From JAAYOS01 sp050950785 (GTDB lineage: Bacteria; Bacillota; Clostridia; Oscillospirales; JAAYOS01), in NCBI GenBank assembly GCA_050950785.1, contig JBMNIG010000007.1:62001-126000 (forward strand): a DNA stretch of 64,000 nt. Reading direction: 5' to 3'. A program made the translations under genes and the position numbers. Positions 36,481 through 46,293 of this stretch are shown in pieces; the first letter of the stretch is position 1, and every line of letters begins with the position of its first letter. The notes under the pieces are model-generated. The model saw only the letters and a program-made list of their open reading frames with translations, was not told the origin of the DNA and ran no database searches.

Positions 36481-38913
36481 ATGCCGAGAAAAGAAATAAG
36501 ACTCAGCCACTCCTGGGAATTCTCGTTGGGCAATAAAACTCCGGAGGAGGCTCTACACGGAGGAGACTCATTTTATCCCGTACAGGTGCCGCACGATTGG
36601 TCGATGGACTACCCGTTTGACAAAGATGCTGAGTGTGGTGGTGCCGGAGGATATGTAAAAACCGGAGTTGGTTGGTACAGGCGAAAATTGGATATCAACC
36701 CAGCTGATAAGGATAAGGTATTTTATCTTCGCTTTGACGGAGTATATATGGATAGTACAGTCTATCTAAACGGAAAGAAGATAGGCGGACATTATTACGG
36801 ATATACTCCATTTACCATTGATATTAGTGAATATATTGATTTTGATGCAGAGAACATCCTGTGTGTGAAGGTGGACAATAGTGCTCAGCCCAATTCGCGG
36901 TGGTATTCCGGTTCAGGCATAACTCGTGATGTGTGGCTTGTAGCACTTAACCCCATACATATTGCCGAATATGGAATATTTGCAAAGACAGTATCTGTTT
37001 CAAAAAATTCGGCTGTAGTCGAAGTGATGACGGAGATAGAGGGACCGGAAGTGGCAAGATCTATAAACGTCAGAACAGTAATGCGCACGGCTGACAGTAA
37101 ACAAGTTAACGTATATGGGTTGGGTAGAGGTGTTGTGGTTGACGGCAAAGCCCAAGTCAGTCATACGGTAGGCGTCCCTCGACCGCGATTATGGTCGGTC
37201 GATGATCCATATCTCTATTCGATTACAGTATCTTTGTATTCCGGAGATGAACTTCTCGATGAAAAGACCATTCGTTTTGGCATCCGTGAAATAGAGTGGA
37301 CACCCGATAAAGGGTTTATATTAAATGGGAAACAAACAAAGTTACTTGGAGGATGTATACATCATGATGGCGGAGGAGTAGGAGCCGCTGTTCCTATAAA
37401 AGTATGGAAGCGCAGACTTGAAAAATTAAAACTAATGGGGATGAATGCCCTTAGAATGGCTCACAATCCACCAGATCCGGCACTGCTTGACTTGTGCGAT
37501 GAAATGGGCTTTTTGGTAATGGACGAAGTGTTTGACGAGTGGACTATTGTCAAGGATACAAAAGCATTCATGGCTCAAGACAAAATAAGCCATGGCTATG
37601 GTGAGCACTTCTTTGAAAATTACCGTGAAGATACAGAGATGTTTATACGTCGAGATCGGAATCATCCTTCAATTGTCATATGGAGTGTCGGCAACGAGGT
37701 CGTTGAGCAGATAAGTTTAGATGGTCATTTAATAGCTAAGGAACTTGTAGAAATATGTCATAATCTTGATGACACCCGTCCCGTTACGGTTGGTTGTGAC
37801 TTTATTGCTGCTGAACCAATCGGTACATATGAAGAGTTTCTTAATGCGCTTGATGTTGTCGGTTATAACTATCCTGACCGTTGGAGGGAAAGGTCCGCAA
37901 CTTTTTATGATATAGACAAAATGAAACATCCCGAATGGATTTTTATTGGCACTGAAACCGGAGGAGTAAGAGGTGGTATCAGAGGAGAATATACATTTGA
38001 AGTACCATCTTTGAAAAAGGGAGAGACACCGCTGGCATTGCTAGGTAAGCCTGCACCGTATTGGCTTAACCAGGTAACAGCGGAAAGACAGATCAAATAT
38101 TTTATGACACGCGATTTTGTTGCAGGAGACTTCATGTGGACTGCAATCGATCATTTGGGTGAGTGTCGCTGGCCTAGAGTTACAGCACCTGTCGGCCTTC
38201 TTGATACATGCGGATTTGAGAAAGACAACTACTGGTTTTATAAATCCATTTGGAGAAAAGATGAGCCTTTTGTATATGTACTTCCACATTGGTCTCTCAA
38301 TCTTGAACACGGACGCATAATTCCTGTTATTGCGTATACTTCTTGCGAAGAGGTGGAACTGTTCCTTAATGGCAAGTCATACGGAGTTAAGTCATACGAG
38401 TTTCCTGCTTATGGTAGAGCGATTACACAGTTTGGAATGCAAAAGATTAAAAATTACACCACCGATGATCTCCACCTTAGTTGGGACGTTCCTTACGAAC
38501 CGGGAATTATCGAAGTGGTAGGTTATATTGATGGGGAAGAGGTCGCCCGTTGTGTTAGGAAAACTGTAAGCGAACCTGTTAAGCTCGATATTTCAACATA
38601 TGAAGAGCCGAAGATGCAGCCAGATGGTATGGATATAGTCCAGATAGAAATAAGTGCGCTTGACAAGGATGGAAATTTTGTTCCTTATGCCGATACCAAT
38701 ATTCATGTTGATGTCGAAGGGGCAGGCACTTTATTGGCTTTTGACAATGGAGACCCTAGAGACTCCAGCGGATATAGGACCAATGAAAAGCGCTTATTCA
38801 ATGGTAGAGCTTTGTTGACTATTCGATCAAAGCAAGAAGCCGGAGTATGTACTGTTAGTGTAACCGGAACCGACATGGAAACACAGGTTCTACAAATTGA
38901 AGTGTATGAGTGA
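36481..38913 (+). CDS. Glycoside hydrolase family 2 enzyme (beta-galactosidase-like)
   Basis: 810 residues, no signal peptide, so probably cytoplasmic. It starts with the jelly-roll sugar-binding domain (LSHSWEFSLG, VPHDWSMDYPF), then an Ig-like domain and the barrel. Catalytic glutamates are expected in WSVGNEVVEQ (acid/base) and FIGTETGG (nucleophile); MAHNPPDPALLDLCDEMGFLVMDEVFDEW is diagnostic. A DUF4982-like segment (VELFLNGKSYGVKSYEF) and a final beta-sandwich follow. The exact sugar is uncertain (galactoside, glucuronide or other). Its own terminator now lies 14 kb away beyond the composite transposon. Confidence 0.92.
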   Translation: MPRKEIRLSHSWEFSLGNKTPEEALHGGDSFYPVQVPHDWSMDYPFDKDAECGGAGGYVKTGVGWYRRKLDINPADKDKVFYLRFDGVYMDSTVYLNGKKIGGHYYGYTPFTIDISEYIDFDAENILCVKVDNSAQPNSRWYSGSGITRDVWLVALNPIHIAEYGIFAKTVSVSKNSAVVEVMTEIEGPEVARSINVRTVMRTADSKQVNVYGLGRGVVVDGKAQVSHTVGVPRPRLWSVDDPYLYSITVSLYSGDELLDEKTIRFGIREIEWTPDKGFILNGKQTKLLGGCIHHDGGGVGAAVPIKVWKRRLEKLKLMGMNALRMAHNPPDPALLDLCDEMGFLVMDEVFDEWTIVKDTKAFMAQDKISHGYGEHFFENYREDTEMFIRRDRNHPSIVIWSVGNEVVEQISLDGHLIAKELVEICHNLDDTRPVTVGCDFIAAEPIGTYEEFLNALDVVGYNYPDRWRERSATFYDIDKMKHPEWIFIGTETGGVRGGIRGEYTFEVPSLKKGETPLALLGKPAPYWLNQVTAERQIKYFMTRDFVAGDFMWTAIDHLGECRWPRVTAPVGLLDTCGFEKDNYWFYKSIWRKDEPFVYVLPHWSLNLEHGRIIPVIAYTSCEEVELFLNGKSYGVKSYEFPAYGRAITQFGMQKIKNYTTDDLHLSWDVPYEPGIIEVVGYIDGEEVARCVRKTVSEPVKLDISTYEEPKMQPDGMDIVQIEISALDKDGNFVPYADTNIHVDVEGAGTLLAFDNGDPRDSSGYRTNEKRLFNGRALLTIRSKQEAGVCTVSVTGTDMETQVLQIEVYE

Positions 38914-38921
38914 TTTATGAA
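38914..38921 (+). repeat. Left target-site duplication of the composite transposon
   Basis: TTTATGAA directly before the first ISL3-type element, identical to 53193-53200. Confidence 0.85.
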
Positions 38922-40508
38922 GGCTCTATGTCAATTGTTGGGGTAGAGCATAAGTAAAAGTATGATCCGGTAGGTAACAATGATTGCTTACCGGATTTTG
39001 CTTTGTAAAGCAACCTTGAAATAGACCTATGAAGATATCAAGATACACAATTTAGAAATTTGCACATGACTATCATCCCCATTCCGCCTACCCGTTTCGC
39101 CATCTCCCTTGTACATGCTGGTGATAGAAGATTACTTTTGGGCGGGAGGAAGGGGGAATAATATATGTCATTAATGCATTCGTCAGGCAACCTGAGAATT
39201 CATTATGTGAAGGATACGATTTCTAAAGCGAGAAAAGTTACGAACACCAAATGATATTCTCTTCAATACTTTGATTTTGTTGTTACAACCTTCTGTGAAA
39301 CCGTTAGTGTATCTGCAGTCGAAAGCATTCAAGATGTATTGATCCCAGTTATGTATAGCGGTAAGACTTGTCTTAAACTCAGGCAGGTTCGAGAATTCGG
39401 CAAGAAGCAACCACTTAGCCAATCTTTCTTTTGCTTGCACACGGTTCTCTGACCTCATAAATTCTAGGAACTTGTTCTTTAGAAAATAGGCTTCGCGCAA
39501 CCTTGGGGATATTTTAAGCATTTCAGTTATTTGAGCAACTTCTTCCGGCTCAAGGTACATTGGATTTTTTAATAGCAGCCGCCTGCTTCGTTTGAAGTAC
39601 TTTCGGCGATAGTCAGAAAACTTCTGCTGTTCAGCCTTACGAACTTTTTCAAAATCCCAAATTACTTGCCTTACCACATGATATTTATCAATGACTATTG
39701 TTGCCCGTGGAAAGCAAGTCTTGGCTATTTCCAGATAGGACCGACTCATATCCATTACAACATACTTCACACTATTTCTTGTACTAAATGAGCTGAAATA
39801 TCTTATAAAGGGCGTCCTGTCTCCTATTTGGGAGAATATCTAGCACTTTGTGGTTTCTTGTATCAGTAATAATGCATTGATACTTTTGACCACCAGCATT
39901 TCCCCTGAACTCGTCAATGGATAGGACTTCGGGAAGTGATTTGCATTTGTATTCCACTAACGAAAAATATCTTGATGCAGTTGTAGAAGATATATTATGC
40001 TCCTTTGCTATGTCCTTTATGGACTTCAAATCTGCAAATGACTCAATTACATGTGCTACTAAGCGGGTCGTGACTCTATGATATTTGGGCAGGAATGGGA
40101 TCGTTTCAAAAAACCTCTTATTACAATGCCCACAAACATAGCGTCTTTTCCGGATGTGAAGAACTGTGCTTTTCCCAAATGCAGCTAGATCCTTTACCTT
40201 CTGCCACCTATAATCATGGACACGTATTGTTTCAAGACCACATACTGGGCATACGTGTGCTCGTCTTTGCATCATTAAGTAGATATCATGTTGTTTTTCA
40301 TTTTCCTCAACCTTTAAGATAATTGCATCTTCCAATCCTAGAACTTTTGTAATATAATCGGTGTAGGGCATAATGTGAACCTCCTTAGATGTGGGTTTGA
40401 TCGCTTTACATTTTACAGGATTTTCACGTTATGCTCTATATTTTTATCCAAATTTATTGAAAAATGTTGGAGTTCAATTTCCTGAACCCCAACATTTATT
40501 ATAGAACC
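38922..40508 (-). mobile_element. ISL3-family element, copy 1
   Basis: Left end GGCTCTATGTCAATTGTTGGGG; right end read inwards GGTTCTATAATAAATGTTGGGG. It is about the same length as copy 2 and nearly identical to it, but its transposase is frameshifted. Confidence 0.88.
39183..40371 (-). pseudogene. ISL3-family transposase, frameshifted (copy 1)
   Basis: Two frames, 40371-39784 (zinc-finger and helix-turn-helix N-terminal half ending ..LPNRRQDALYKIF) and 39770-39183 (DDE C-terminal half from YVVMDMSRSY), correspond to the single 395-residue transposase of copy 2. Around 39800, CTTATAAAGGG in this copy replaces CTTAAAAGGG in copy 2, an extra base that causes the break. The protein should be inactive, so mobility would depend on copy 2. 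Confidence 0.88.
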
Positions 40509-40509
40509 A

Positions 40510-40695
40510 GAAAAACTTCATAAGTGTCTGGCCTTGCTGCCGACTGCCGAGCGTGATTTGATTCACGCTCTTTTTTTTACCGGAGAAACGGTAGTATCTC
40601 TGGCAAAAGAATTGGGGATACCAAGGCGGACACTAAGTGATTTCCGGGACCGAATCCTAAAAAAACTCAGAAAAATGATGGAAAGCAAAAAATAA
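40510..40695 (+). pseudogene. Truncated sigma-70 region 4-like protein fragment
   Basis: An open frame directly inside the right end of ISL3 copy 1 reads ..LLPTAERDLIHALFFTGETVVSLAKELGIPRRTLSDFRDRILKKLRKMM.. to TAA at 40693-40695. The helix-turn-helix looks like the sigma region-4 domain common on mobile elements. The N-terminal part is cut off at the IS boundary. It is followed by a terminator hairpin at 40814. Confidence 0.6.
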
Positions 40696-40813
40696 TTCCG
40701 TAACAACCTCTATAACCAGAACTGATACGACGTTGAAATAATATCTGCACAATAACACGTATAAAAAACCGTAATCCGGTATTGCACATCAGAGTTAAGA
40801 GCGAGAAAGTAAT

Positions 40814-40854
40814 CGAGGCACTCTACATAATTGGGTGTAGAGCGCCTCGTTTTC
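40814..40854 (+). terminator. Hairpin with short T-run between converging genes
   Basis: CGAGGCACTCTACA (40814-40827) pairs with TGTAGAGCGCCTCG (40836-40849) and is followed by TTTTCT. The 90 bp to the next gene hold nothing else recognisable. Confidence 0.7.
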
Positions 40855-40938
40855 TGTGGTATAGTTAAGCAAAAAATTAATGAGTATAACCTAAGTACCT
40901 TTATATCTGCGGTTTGTGTTTATATTTATCGGGCAGCA

Positions 40939-42600
40939 TTATCGGGAGAGATATCGATTATACGCAGCTTGTGTAATACTTACAATCTCATCTATGCCCA
41001 TGGTTTTTATTGTGTCAACAAAACTTTCCCATGTTTTATCGTTTAGCGGTTCAATACCCATAATAACCTTGCAAGTGAAATCCTGAACGTATGGCTCAAT
41101 GTTAGCTACGAGCTCGGAGCGCCGGGAGCCCTCAGCAGAGGTGTAGGTTAGGCTGCCGGGTAAATTCCATTCGCCTGGGGGAGACCACAATTTGCGGTAA
41201 GCGAGCGCATATTCGCTGGCGGTATCCTCCTCGCGGTCTAGCATATATACAAGGAATCCGGTATGAATCTGATATACCTGCATTGCTATGATCATCTGCA
41301 TATCAGGATTATTTGTAATCAGATCCGTATTGCGGGGATGACCGCTTTCGTCGTAGCGAAAGGTTTCTCCTTCAATCCCATAGTTGGCAAGAATCATGCC
41401 CTCAGGGGAGTAGAAGTAATCCATAAACCGGACAGCTTCAACCGGATGCCTGGTCGAAGCAAATACAATTCCGCCATAACCCCCAATCATCGTAGCGTTG
41501 TTTTTTTCGATTCCCGTGACTTTTGGGATGGTGCCGGCTTTCTCAACAGGGAGCGAAGTGAGCGTAAATACGGCTTCGGGTTCGGCTATTCCTGCATCAG
41601 CCAGATAAGTGCCTGCCAAGGTATACATCATTGCGACAGCGCCGCTTTGATTTAATCGTACACGGGTGTCATTAGGACCGTATCCCTGGCCGCTGTATCC
41701 GATCCCGGCCGCAAAGTCGGGGTCGATAAGGCCGCGGGCATACCAAGCCGCCATCATATCAAGATATTTTCGAAAGCCGTCCTCTATAATTGAGCAGGAA
41801 ACTATGTTATCTCGCTGTATCATATAGCAATTATTTGAGGCTACTCCATAACCGCCGTTAAAAAAATTGTTATTTGTTAAACCCGTGGATGTAATTTCCA
41901 TAGGGGCAGCACCGTCTGTTTTTTTGTCACGAAACGCTGACAACATCTGATACCAATCATCGTATGTTTTAGGACTCTCCAATCCCAGATCATCGAGCCA
42001 ATCCTGACGAACAGCATATCCTGCAAAAGGCGGCTGAAAGCGATCATAAACTTGACTCATGCATACCATGTTACCTGTATCGGTTTTGCTCTCACGCTGG
42101 TTTGCTTCACTTATGTTAACCCATTTCAGATAATTAGGGGCATGTTTTTCCAATAGCTCATTCAGGCGTAAAAAAATACCGTCCTCAATCGCTTTATCTC
42201 CGCCTCCAGGATAAGCGTTTGCGCTCCCTTTATAGATGTCGGGGTAATCTCCCGAGGCCAGCATCAAGTTAAACTTTTCGGCATCTTCAAAGTAACTGGG
42301 CTGAATAAACTCGAGATTTATTCCGGTACGCTTCATCACCTCTATCCAAGTTTTATTGGTGCCATCAGCGAAGTTGGTTATAAAATGCCTCGCTTCCTCA
42401 GCCATAGGCATCCAGATCCGAAGCGTCACACTTCCATCACTGACAATCGGACTGCTGAAGTCTTGGGAAGTATCAGAGTCGGAAGGCGATTCGGCAGCCG
42501 GAATTGCAGTGGCCCCGTTAGGAAGGTCCCCAATAAAGCAAGCGGCACAAAGAGAAACCAAAAGTACGACTGCAAGGGGGAAAAACAAAGCTCTTCTCAT
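40939..42600 (-). CDS. LplA-type extracellular sugar-binding lipoprotein (transposon cargo)
   Basis: 553 residues. Signal with lipobox LCAAC. The family pattern is WIEVMKRTGINLEFIQPSYFEDAEKFNLMLASGDYPDIY, WLDDLGLESPKTYDDWYQMLSAFRDKKTDG and the C-terminal MGIDEIVSITQAAYNRYLSR. It is clearly a paralogue of the protein at 47711. The regulator gene lies only 2 bp upstream, so they form one operon. No permease genes are present. Confidence 0.9.
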   Translation of the reverse strand: MRRALFFPLAVVLLVSLCAACFIGDLPNGATAIPAAESPSDSDTSQDFSSPIVSDGSVTLRIWMPMAEEARHFITNFADGTNKTWIEVMKRTGINLEFIQPSYFEDAEKFNLMLASGDYPDIYKGSANAYPGGGDKAIEDGIFLRLNELLEKHAPNYLKWVNISEANQRESKTDTGNMVCMSQVYDRFQPPFAGYAVRQDWLDDLGLESPKTYDDWYQMLSAFRDKKTDGAAPMEITSTGLTNNNFFNGGYGVASNNCYMIQRDNIVSCSIIEDGFRKYLDMMAAWYARGLIDPDFAAGIGYSGQGYGPNDTRVRLNQSGAVAMMYTLAGTYLADAGIAEPEAVFTLTSLPVEKAGTIPKVTGIEKNNATMIGGYGGIVFASTRHPVEAVRFMDYFYSPEGMILANYGIEGETFRYDESGHPRNTDLITNNPDMQMIIAMQVYQIHTGFLVYMLDREEDTASEYALAYRKLWSPPGEWNLPGSLTYTSAEGSRRSELVANIEPYVQDFTCKVIMGIEPLNDKTWESFVDTIKTMGIDEIVSITQAAYNRYLSR

Positions 42601-42602
42601 CC

Positions 42603-44885
42603 TTATCTACTCCCTTGTCTCATATTTTGGGGATTTTTGCGGTAAAAGTCAGGCGAAACACCTTCCATTTTCCGAATTGTTTTTGTTAAGGTATACGGGG
42701 TTCGATACCCAACTTTCCCCGCAATGTCTTTTATGCTCATGTTCGTAGTCGAAAGCAATTCTTTTGCAGCTTCGATCCTCCTTGTGTTGATATAGACAAG
42801 GATCGTCGTATTATTGCTTCGTTTAAATATACGGGATATATAGGATGCACTTAAGCCAAACTTGTCTGATATAAGGGGAATGCCGAGATCGGGGTTGCTG
42901 AAATTCTCATCGATATACTTACAGATTTTCCGGCTGATCTCGTTTTTGCCTTGATTGTCCGCTTTTGTATACCTTTTGATCATTTGAGCGATGCCGTCAG
43001 ATGAGGTTATAAATCGGGAAGGCGTGTTTGCACTGCAAAGCTCAGCTTTCTTTCTTTCGAATTCAAGCAGCGCTTTGCTGTCACCCGCAAATAGGTTTTC
43101 AAGTGCTTCAAATAGAATGTTGATGATAATGTTCAAGCGATTTATAGCTGTTTTGCGGTTGACCCCTTCCTTGGAGAAGGTCTGCGATGCAGCTTCATTA
43201 ATTAAAGCTAAAGCTCCGGTATAATTGCCGTTGAGAAGCATTCCCGAAAGCACTTTATACTTGTTGAGAAAATCATTCCATTCGGAATCCGCAGAAATCG
43301 TAACTTCATCATAAAAAACACAGGGTTCGTCGAGATTCTGCAGTAAGGCTGCATCCGATGCCGCAAGCGACATGGTATAGGCAACCGGCAGTTCGCTGGG
43401 AGAAGATACGGCAGGGCTCACCGATACAAAAATTTTAATGCCGAAGTTCTGGCGGATAAAATCAATAATATGCACAAAAATATCATTTAAATTTCGCTTG
43501 ACGGAATCAAGCTGTTCATTGTCACGCATGGAAATAATGCTGACTATCGACCCGTTGAACTTTATCACATAGGAAACGGAACATGAAGAAAGAAGTTCCT
43601 CTGTCACAGATCGTATGATGACGTATGTTAATTCAAAGAGCTCCGTTTCACCTAAGTCTTCGGTGCCAAAAAAAAGATCGGAGTAGTTTTCCACATTGAA
43701 TATCGCGACAAGGCAATATCCCTTTGCGAGAGAAATATCATGCAGCTGCAGTTGGTCAACGAAATTTTCTTTTTGATATACATTTTCGGTAAGGAGACCG
43801 CGCAGCAGGTTTTCTCTTTCGGTTTCATATTGTTTCTTTCTGTAGTTTTCAAGTTCGCTTTTTTCCCTGTTCAGCTCTGTTAGGGCATTCTCGATAATCT
43901 GAAATTCATCCCCTCCATCATGACTCTTCTTCACTGCAGCAAGCGCCCGTTCAACCGGAGCATATCTTTTTCGAGTCTGCGTAACGGAATAGAAGCTGCC
44001 AAAAGAGATTACTATAATAATATAGATAATAATATATACGATAAGCTGCTTAACAGGCTTGTAGTAATCACCTTTGGAGATTGCCGTTACGTACTGCATG
44101 TTGCTGACCTTAGAATTGCTTTCGGCGGTCTCATATCCATTCCCGAGGTGACCGATAAGATCATTCCCGGTTTCACTGTCCCAGCCAACTGCAAGGTATT
44201 GAGATCCGTCTTCGGCCATGACGAAAGCGGCGCTGTTTGCATAAATCCGGTCGCCAATAACGCCGGTTATTACATCGTCACTTACTTTTATAATAACCGC
44301 GCCATCTATACTGGAGCTTTTTTCCGCAACAACCGGATATAAATAATAAAGGTCAATTCCTGAAGATGTTCTTTTGGTGTAAAAGGTACCTTGATAATTT
44401 CTCTTTGCGAACGTGACTATCCCATCAAAATCGAAATCAAAAAGTTCCTCGAGCAAGTCTTTTGTTTGCCCGTCATGGTATATATACTTTGTTGTAACCA
44501 TCGTTTTGCTGCCAGATATATACAGAAAAGCGCTATCAATTGTATCGAGCTGCTCATATTGATAAAGCAATTTTGTAAATTTGCTCAGTGCATACCGGTT
44601 TTCCAGACTTGTATTAATAGATAGACCAATTTGCTTTTTAATATCGCTGTTGCTTGCAATTGTGTTCGCAGACAAAACTACCTCGGACAGGACGGAATCG
44701 ACCTGCATTTGGATCTGCATTGCCGAGAAGCGGCTCATCTCCTTAAGTTGTGAATCGATGATCCTGATTGCATTGCCCAACACTATGACACTGCTAATAA
44801 TAGGTATTATTAGCAGAATAGCGTATGAAATAAGCATGGCTCTAAACGTTTTACTCCTGAGTATGCTTTTCAAATGCTTGTACAC
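42603..44885 (-). CDS. Membrane-bound AraC-family regulator with extracellular sensor domain
   Basis: 760 residues. Two membrane helices (AMLISYAILLIIPIISSVIVLG near the start; LIVYIIIYIIIVISFGSFY around 290) flank an extracellular Cache-like domain. A cytoplasmic coiled linker and a degenerate GGDEF-like domain follow. The C-terminal AraC helix-turn-helix is LGIPLISDKFGLSASYISRIFKRSNNTTILVYINTRRIEAAKELL. This class senses an external ligand and regulates adjacent LplA-type genes directly, without a kinase. It is co-transcribed with the binding protein at 40939. Confidence 0.9.
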   Translation of the reverse strand: MYKHLKSILRSKTFRAMLISYAILLIIPIISSVIVLGNAIRIIDSQLKEMSRFSAMQIQMQVDSVLSEVVLSANTIASNSDIKKQIGLSINTSLENRYALSKFTKLLYQYEQLDTIDSAFLYISGSKTMVTTKYIYHDGQTKDLLEELFDFDFDGIVTFAKRNYQGTFYTKRTSSGIDLYYLYPVVAEKSSSIDGAVIIKVSDDVITGVIGDRIYANSAAFVMAEDGSQYLAVGWDSETGNDLIGHLGNGYETAESNSKVSNMQYVTAISKGDYYKPVKQLIVYIIIYIIIVISFGSFYSVTQTRKRYAPVERALAAVKKSHDGGDEFQIIENALTELNREKSELENYRKKQYETERENLLRGLLTENVYQKENFVDQLQLHDISLAKGYCLVAIFNVENYSDLFFGTEDLGETELFELTYVIIRSVTEELLSSCSVSYVIKFNGSIVSIISMRDNEQLDSVKRNLNDIFVHIIDFIRQNFGIKIFVSVSPAVSSPSELPVAYTMSLAASDAALLQNLDEPCVFYDEVTISADSEWNDFLNKYKVLSGMLLNGNYTGALALINEAASQTFSKEGVNRKTAINRLNIIINILFEALENLFAGDSKALLEFERKKAELCSANTPSRFITSSDGIAQMIKRYTKADNQGKNEISRKICKYIDENFSNPDLGIPLISDKFGLSASYISRIFKRSNNTTILVYINTRRIEAAKELLSTTNMSIKDIAGKVGYRTPYTLTKTIRKMEGVSPDFYRKNPQNMRQGSR

Positions 44886-44958
44886 AAATTCATCAACTCC
44901 AATCGTTGAGAAGGTTTTTAGTAATAGTATACATTAGTTTAATGTTTTGGACAAGGGA

Positions 44959-44984
44959 TGATATAGTCAAGTCCAAATTAGTGT
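44959..44984 (+). repeat. Left 26-bp direct repeat flanking the IS481-type element
   Basis: Identical to 46048-46073. It begins TGATATAGTCAAG and ends AATTAGTGT, covering the IS256 boundary. Confidence 0.85.
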
Positions 44985-46047
44985 TGTAGGGTTACAATAC
45001 ATATTGGACAGTGAGGGGAAAAAATAATAGCAGGAATAAGGCACATAAGGTAGAATTATGTTACTACAACAAATTTCACCGAAAGGAAGTGCCTACTCCT
45101 GCATGAATAGAATAACACAAGACATGAAGTACAGGCAATCCCTAATTAATTATGCGATGAAGCATGGTGTATCAAAGGCATCCCGAAAATACAACAAGGC
45201 ACGGTCGTATATCTACTTCTGGCTGAATCGTTACGATGGCACACTGGAATCACTTGCATGCAAATCACGCAGACCACACGGGCATCCTAGAGCTCACACA
45301 GAGGCGGAGCTTAAGCTGATCCGTGACGTAAGGCGCAGAAATCCAAAGCTGGGGATGATAGAGTTCTGGCATCGGCTTACGATAAATGGTTACACACGTC
45401 CACTAGGAAGCCTCTACCGAGTCATGAAGCGGCTTGGATATTTTCAGACAGGAAAACAAAAGAAAAAGTATACTCCGAAACCAATGGAGCAGATGCAGTA
45501 TCCGGGACAACGAGTACAGATCGACGTGAAGTTCGTCCCTTCATCCTGCATTGTCAACAAAGGTGAAAGATATTATCAATTCACAGCGATCGATGAGTAT
45601 TCCCGTTTACGTTACCTCGAAGCTTTTGAAGAGAACTCTACATATTCTGCGTCCTGTTTTCTGAAGAACGCAGTGGCATTCTTCAAAAAATTCGGATTTG
45701 ATATCGAATGCGTTCAAACCGATAATGGTCCCGAATTTACAAATAGATTCTCTAAATCTATGAAGGACCGCCCCACACTTTTTGATGCTACTGCAGCCCA
45801 AATGGACATCCTGCATAAACTAATCCGCCCATACACGCCTCGTCATAACGGAAAGGTCGAGCGAAGTCATCGCGAAGATCAGAAACGTTTTTACTCCTGT
45901 CATTCCTTCTACTCTTTTCAAGACTTCGCAGACCAGCTTGCTGTTTATCTTCGCAGATCTAATTCGATCCCTATGCGCCCTCTAGGCTATATTTCTCCTA
46001 TTCAATTCCTTAAATGTTGACTGTCCAATATGTTTGACAAACCTACA
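44985..46047 (+). mobile_element. IS481-type insertion sequence nested in IS256 end
   Basis: 1063 bp, starting TGTAGG and ending CCTACA. The terminal inverted repeats are about 27 bp with the shared block CATATTGGACAG. The flanking direct repeat is 26 bp, long for this family. Confidence 0.82.
45058..46020 (+). CDS. IS481-family transposase
   Basis: 320 residues from ATG 45058 (AAGGTAG upstream); an internal ATG at 45103 is a possible alternative. N-terminal helix-turn-helix (AMKHGVSKASRKYNKARSYIYFWLNRY) and an integrase core with the DDE residues in VQIDVKFV, VQTDNGPEF and HNGKVERSHREDQ. It has no separate orfA, as in IS481 rather than IS3. Intact. Confidence 0.85.
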   Translation: MLLQQISPKGSAYSCMNRITQDMKYRQSLINYAMKHGVSKASRKYNKARSYIYFWLNRYDGTLESLACKSRRPHGHPRAHTEAELKLIRDVRRRNPKLGMIEFWHRLTINGYTRPLGSLYRVMKRLGYFQTGKQKKKYTPKPMEQMQYPGQRVQIDVKFVPSSCIVNKGERYYQFTAIDEYSRLRYLEAFEENSTYSASCFLKNAVAFFKKFGFDIECVQTDNGPEFTNRFSKSMKDRPTLFDATAAQMDILHKLIRPYTPRHNGKVERSHREDQKRFYSCHSFYSFQDFADQLAVYLRRSNSIPMRPLGYISPIQFLKC

Positions 46048-46073
46048 TGATATAGTCAAGTCCAAATTAGTGT
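46048..46073 (+). repeat. Right 26-bp direct repeat flanking the IS481-type element
   Basis: Exact copy of 44959-44984; here it continues into the rest of the IS256 terminal repeat (GTGTAAATTACC). Confidence 0.85.
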
Positions 46074-46293
46074 GTAAATTACCTCGGTCATCAAACGGTA
46101 GCTAATGAGACAATAGCCTAAGCGTTTATGCCGCGAAAGCTGTTGACGATGAGTACATGGCATGTTAGGCTGTTGGCCGGGCATCACCATACTAGCGCAA
46201 GACTTCTCCTCAAAGATAAGGGGGATGGCCCTGATGCCTGAAAACATGCCATGGGAGGCTCATTGTCAACAGACCGTGGAATAAATGCGTCTT

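Noticed and set aside
40509..40516. Matching duplication on the inner flank of ISL3 copy 1
   Set aside because: AGAAAAAC does not match the left flank TTTATGAA, so copy 1 is not an independent simple insertion here.
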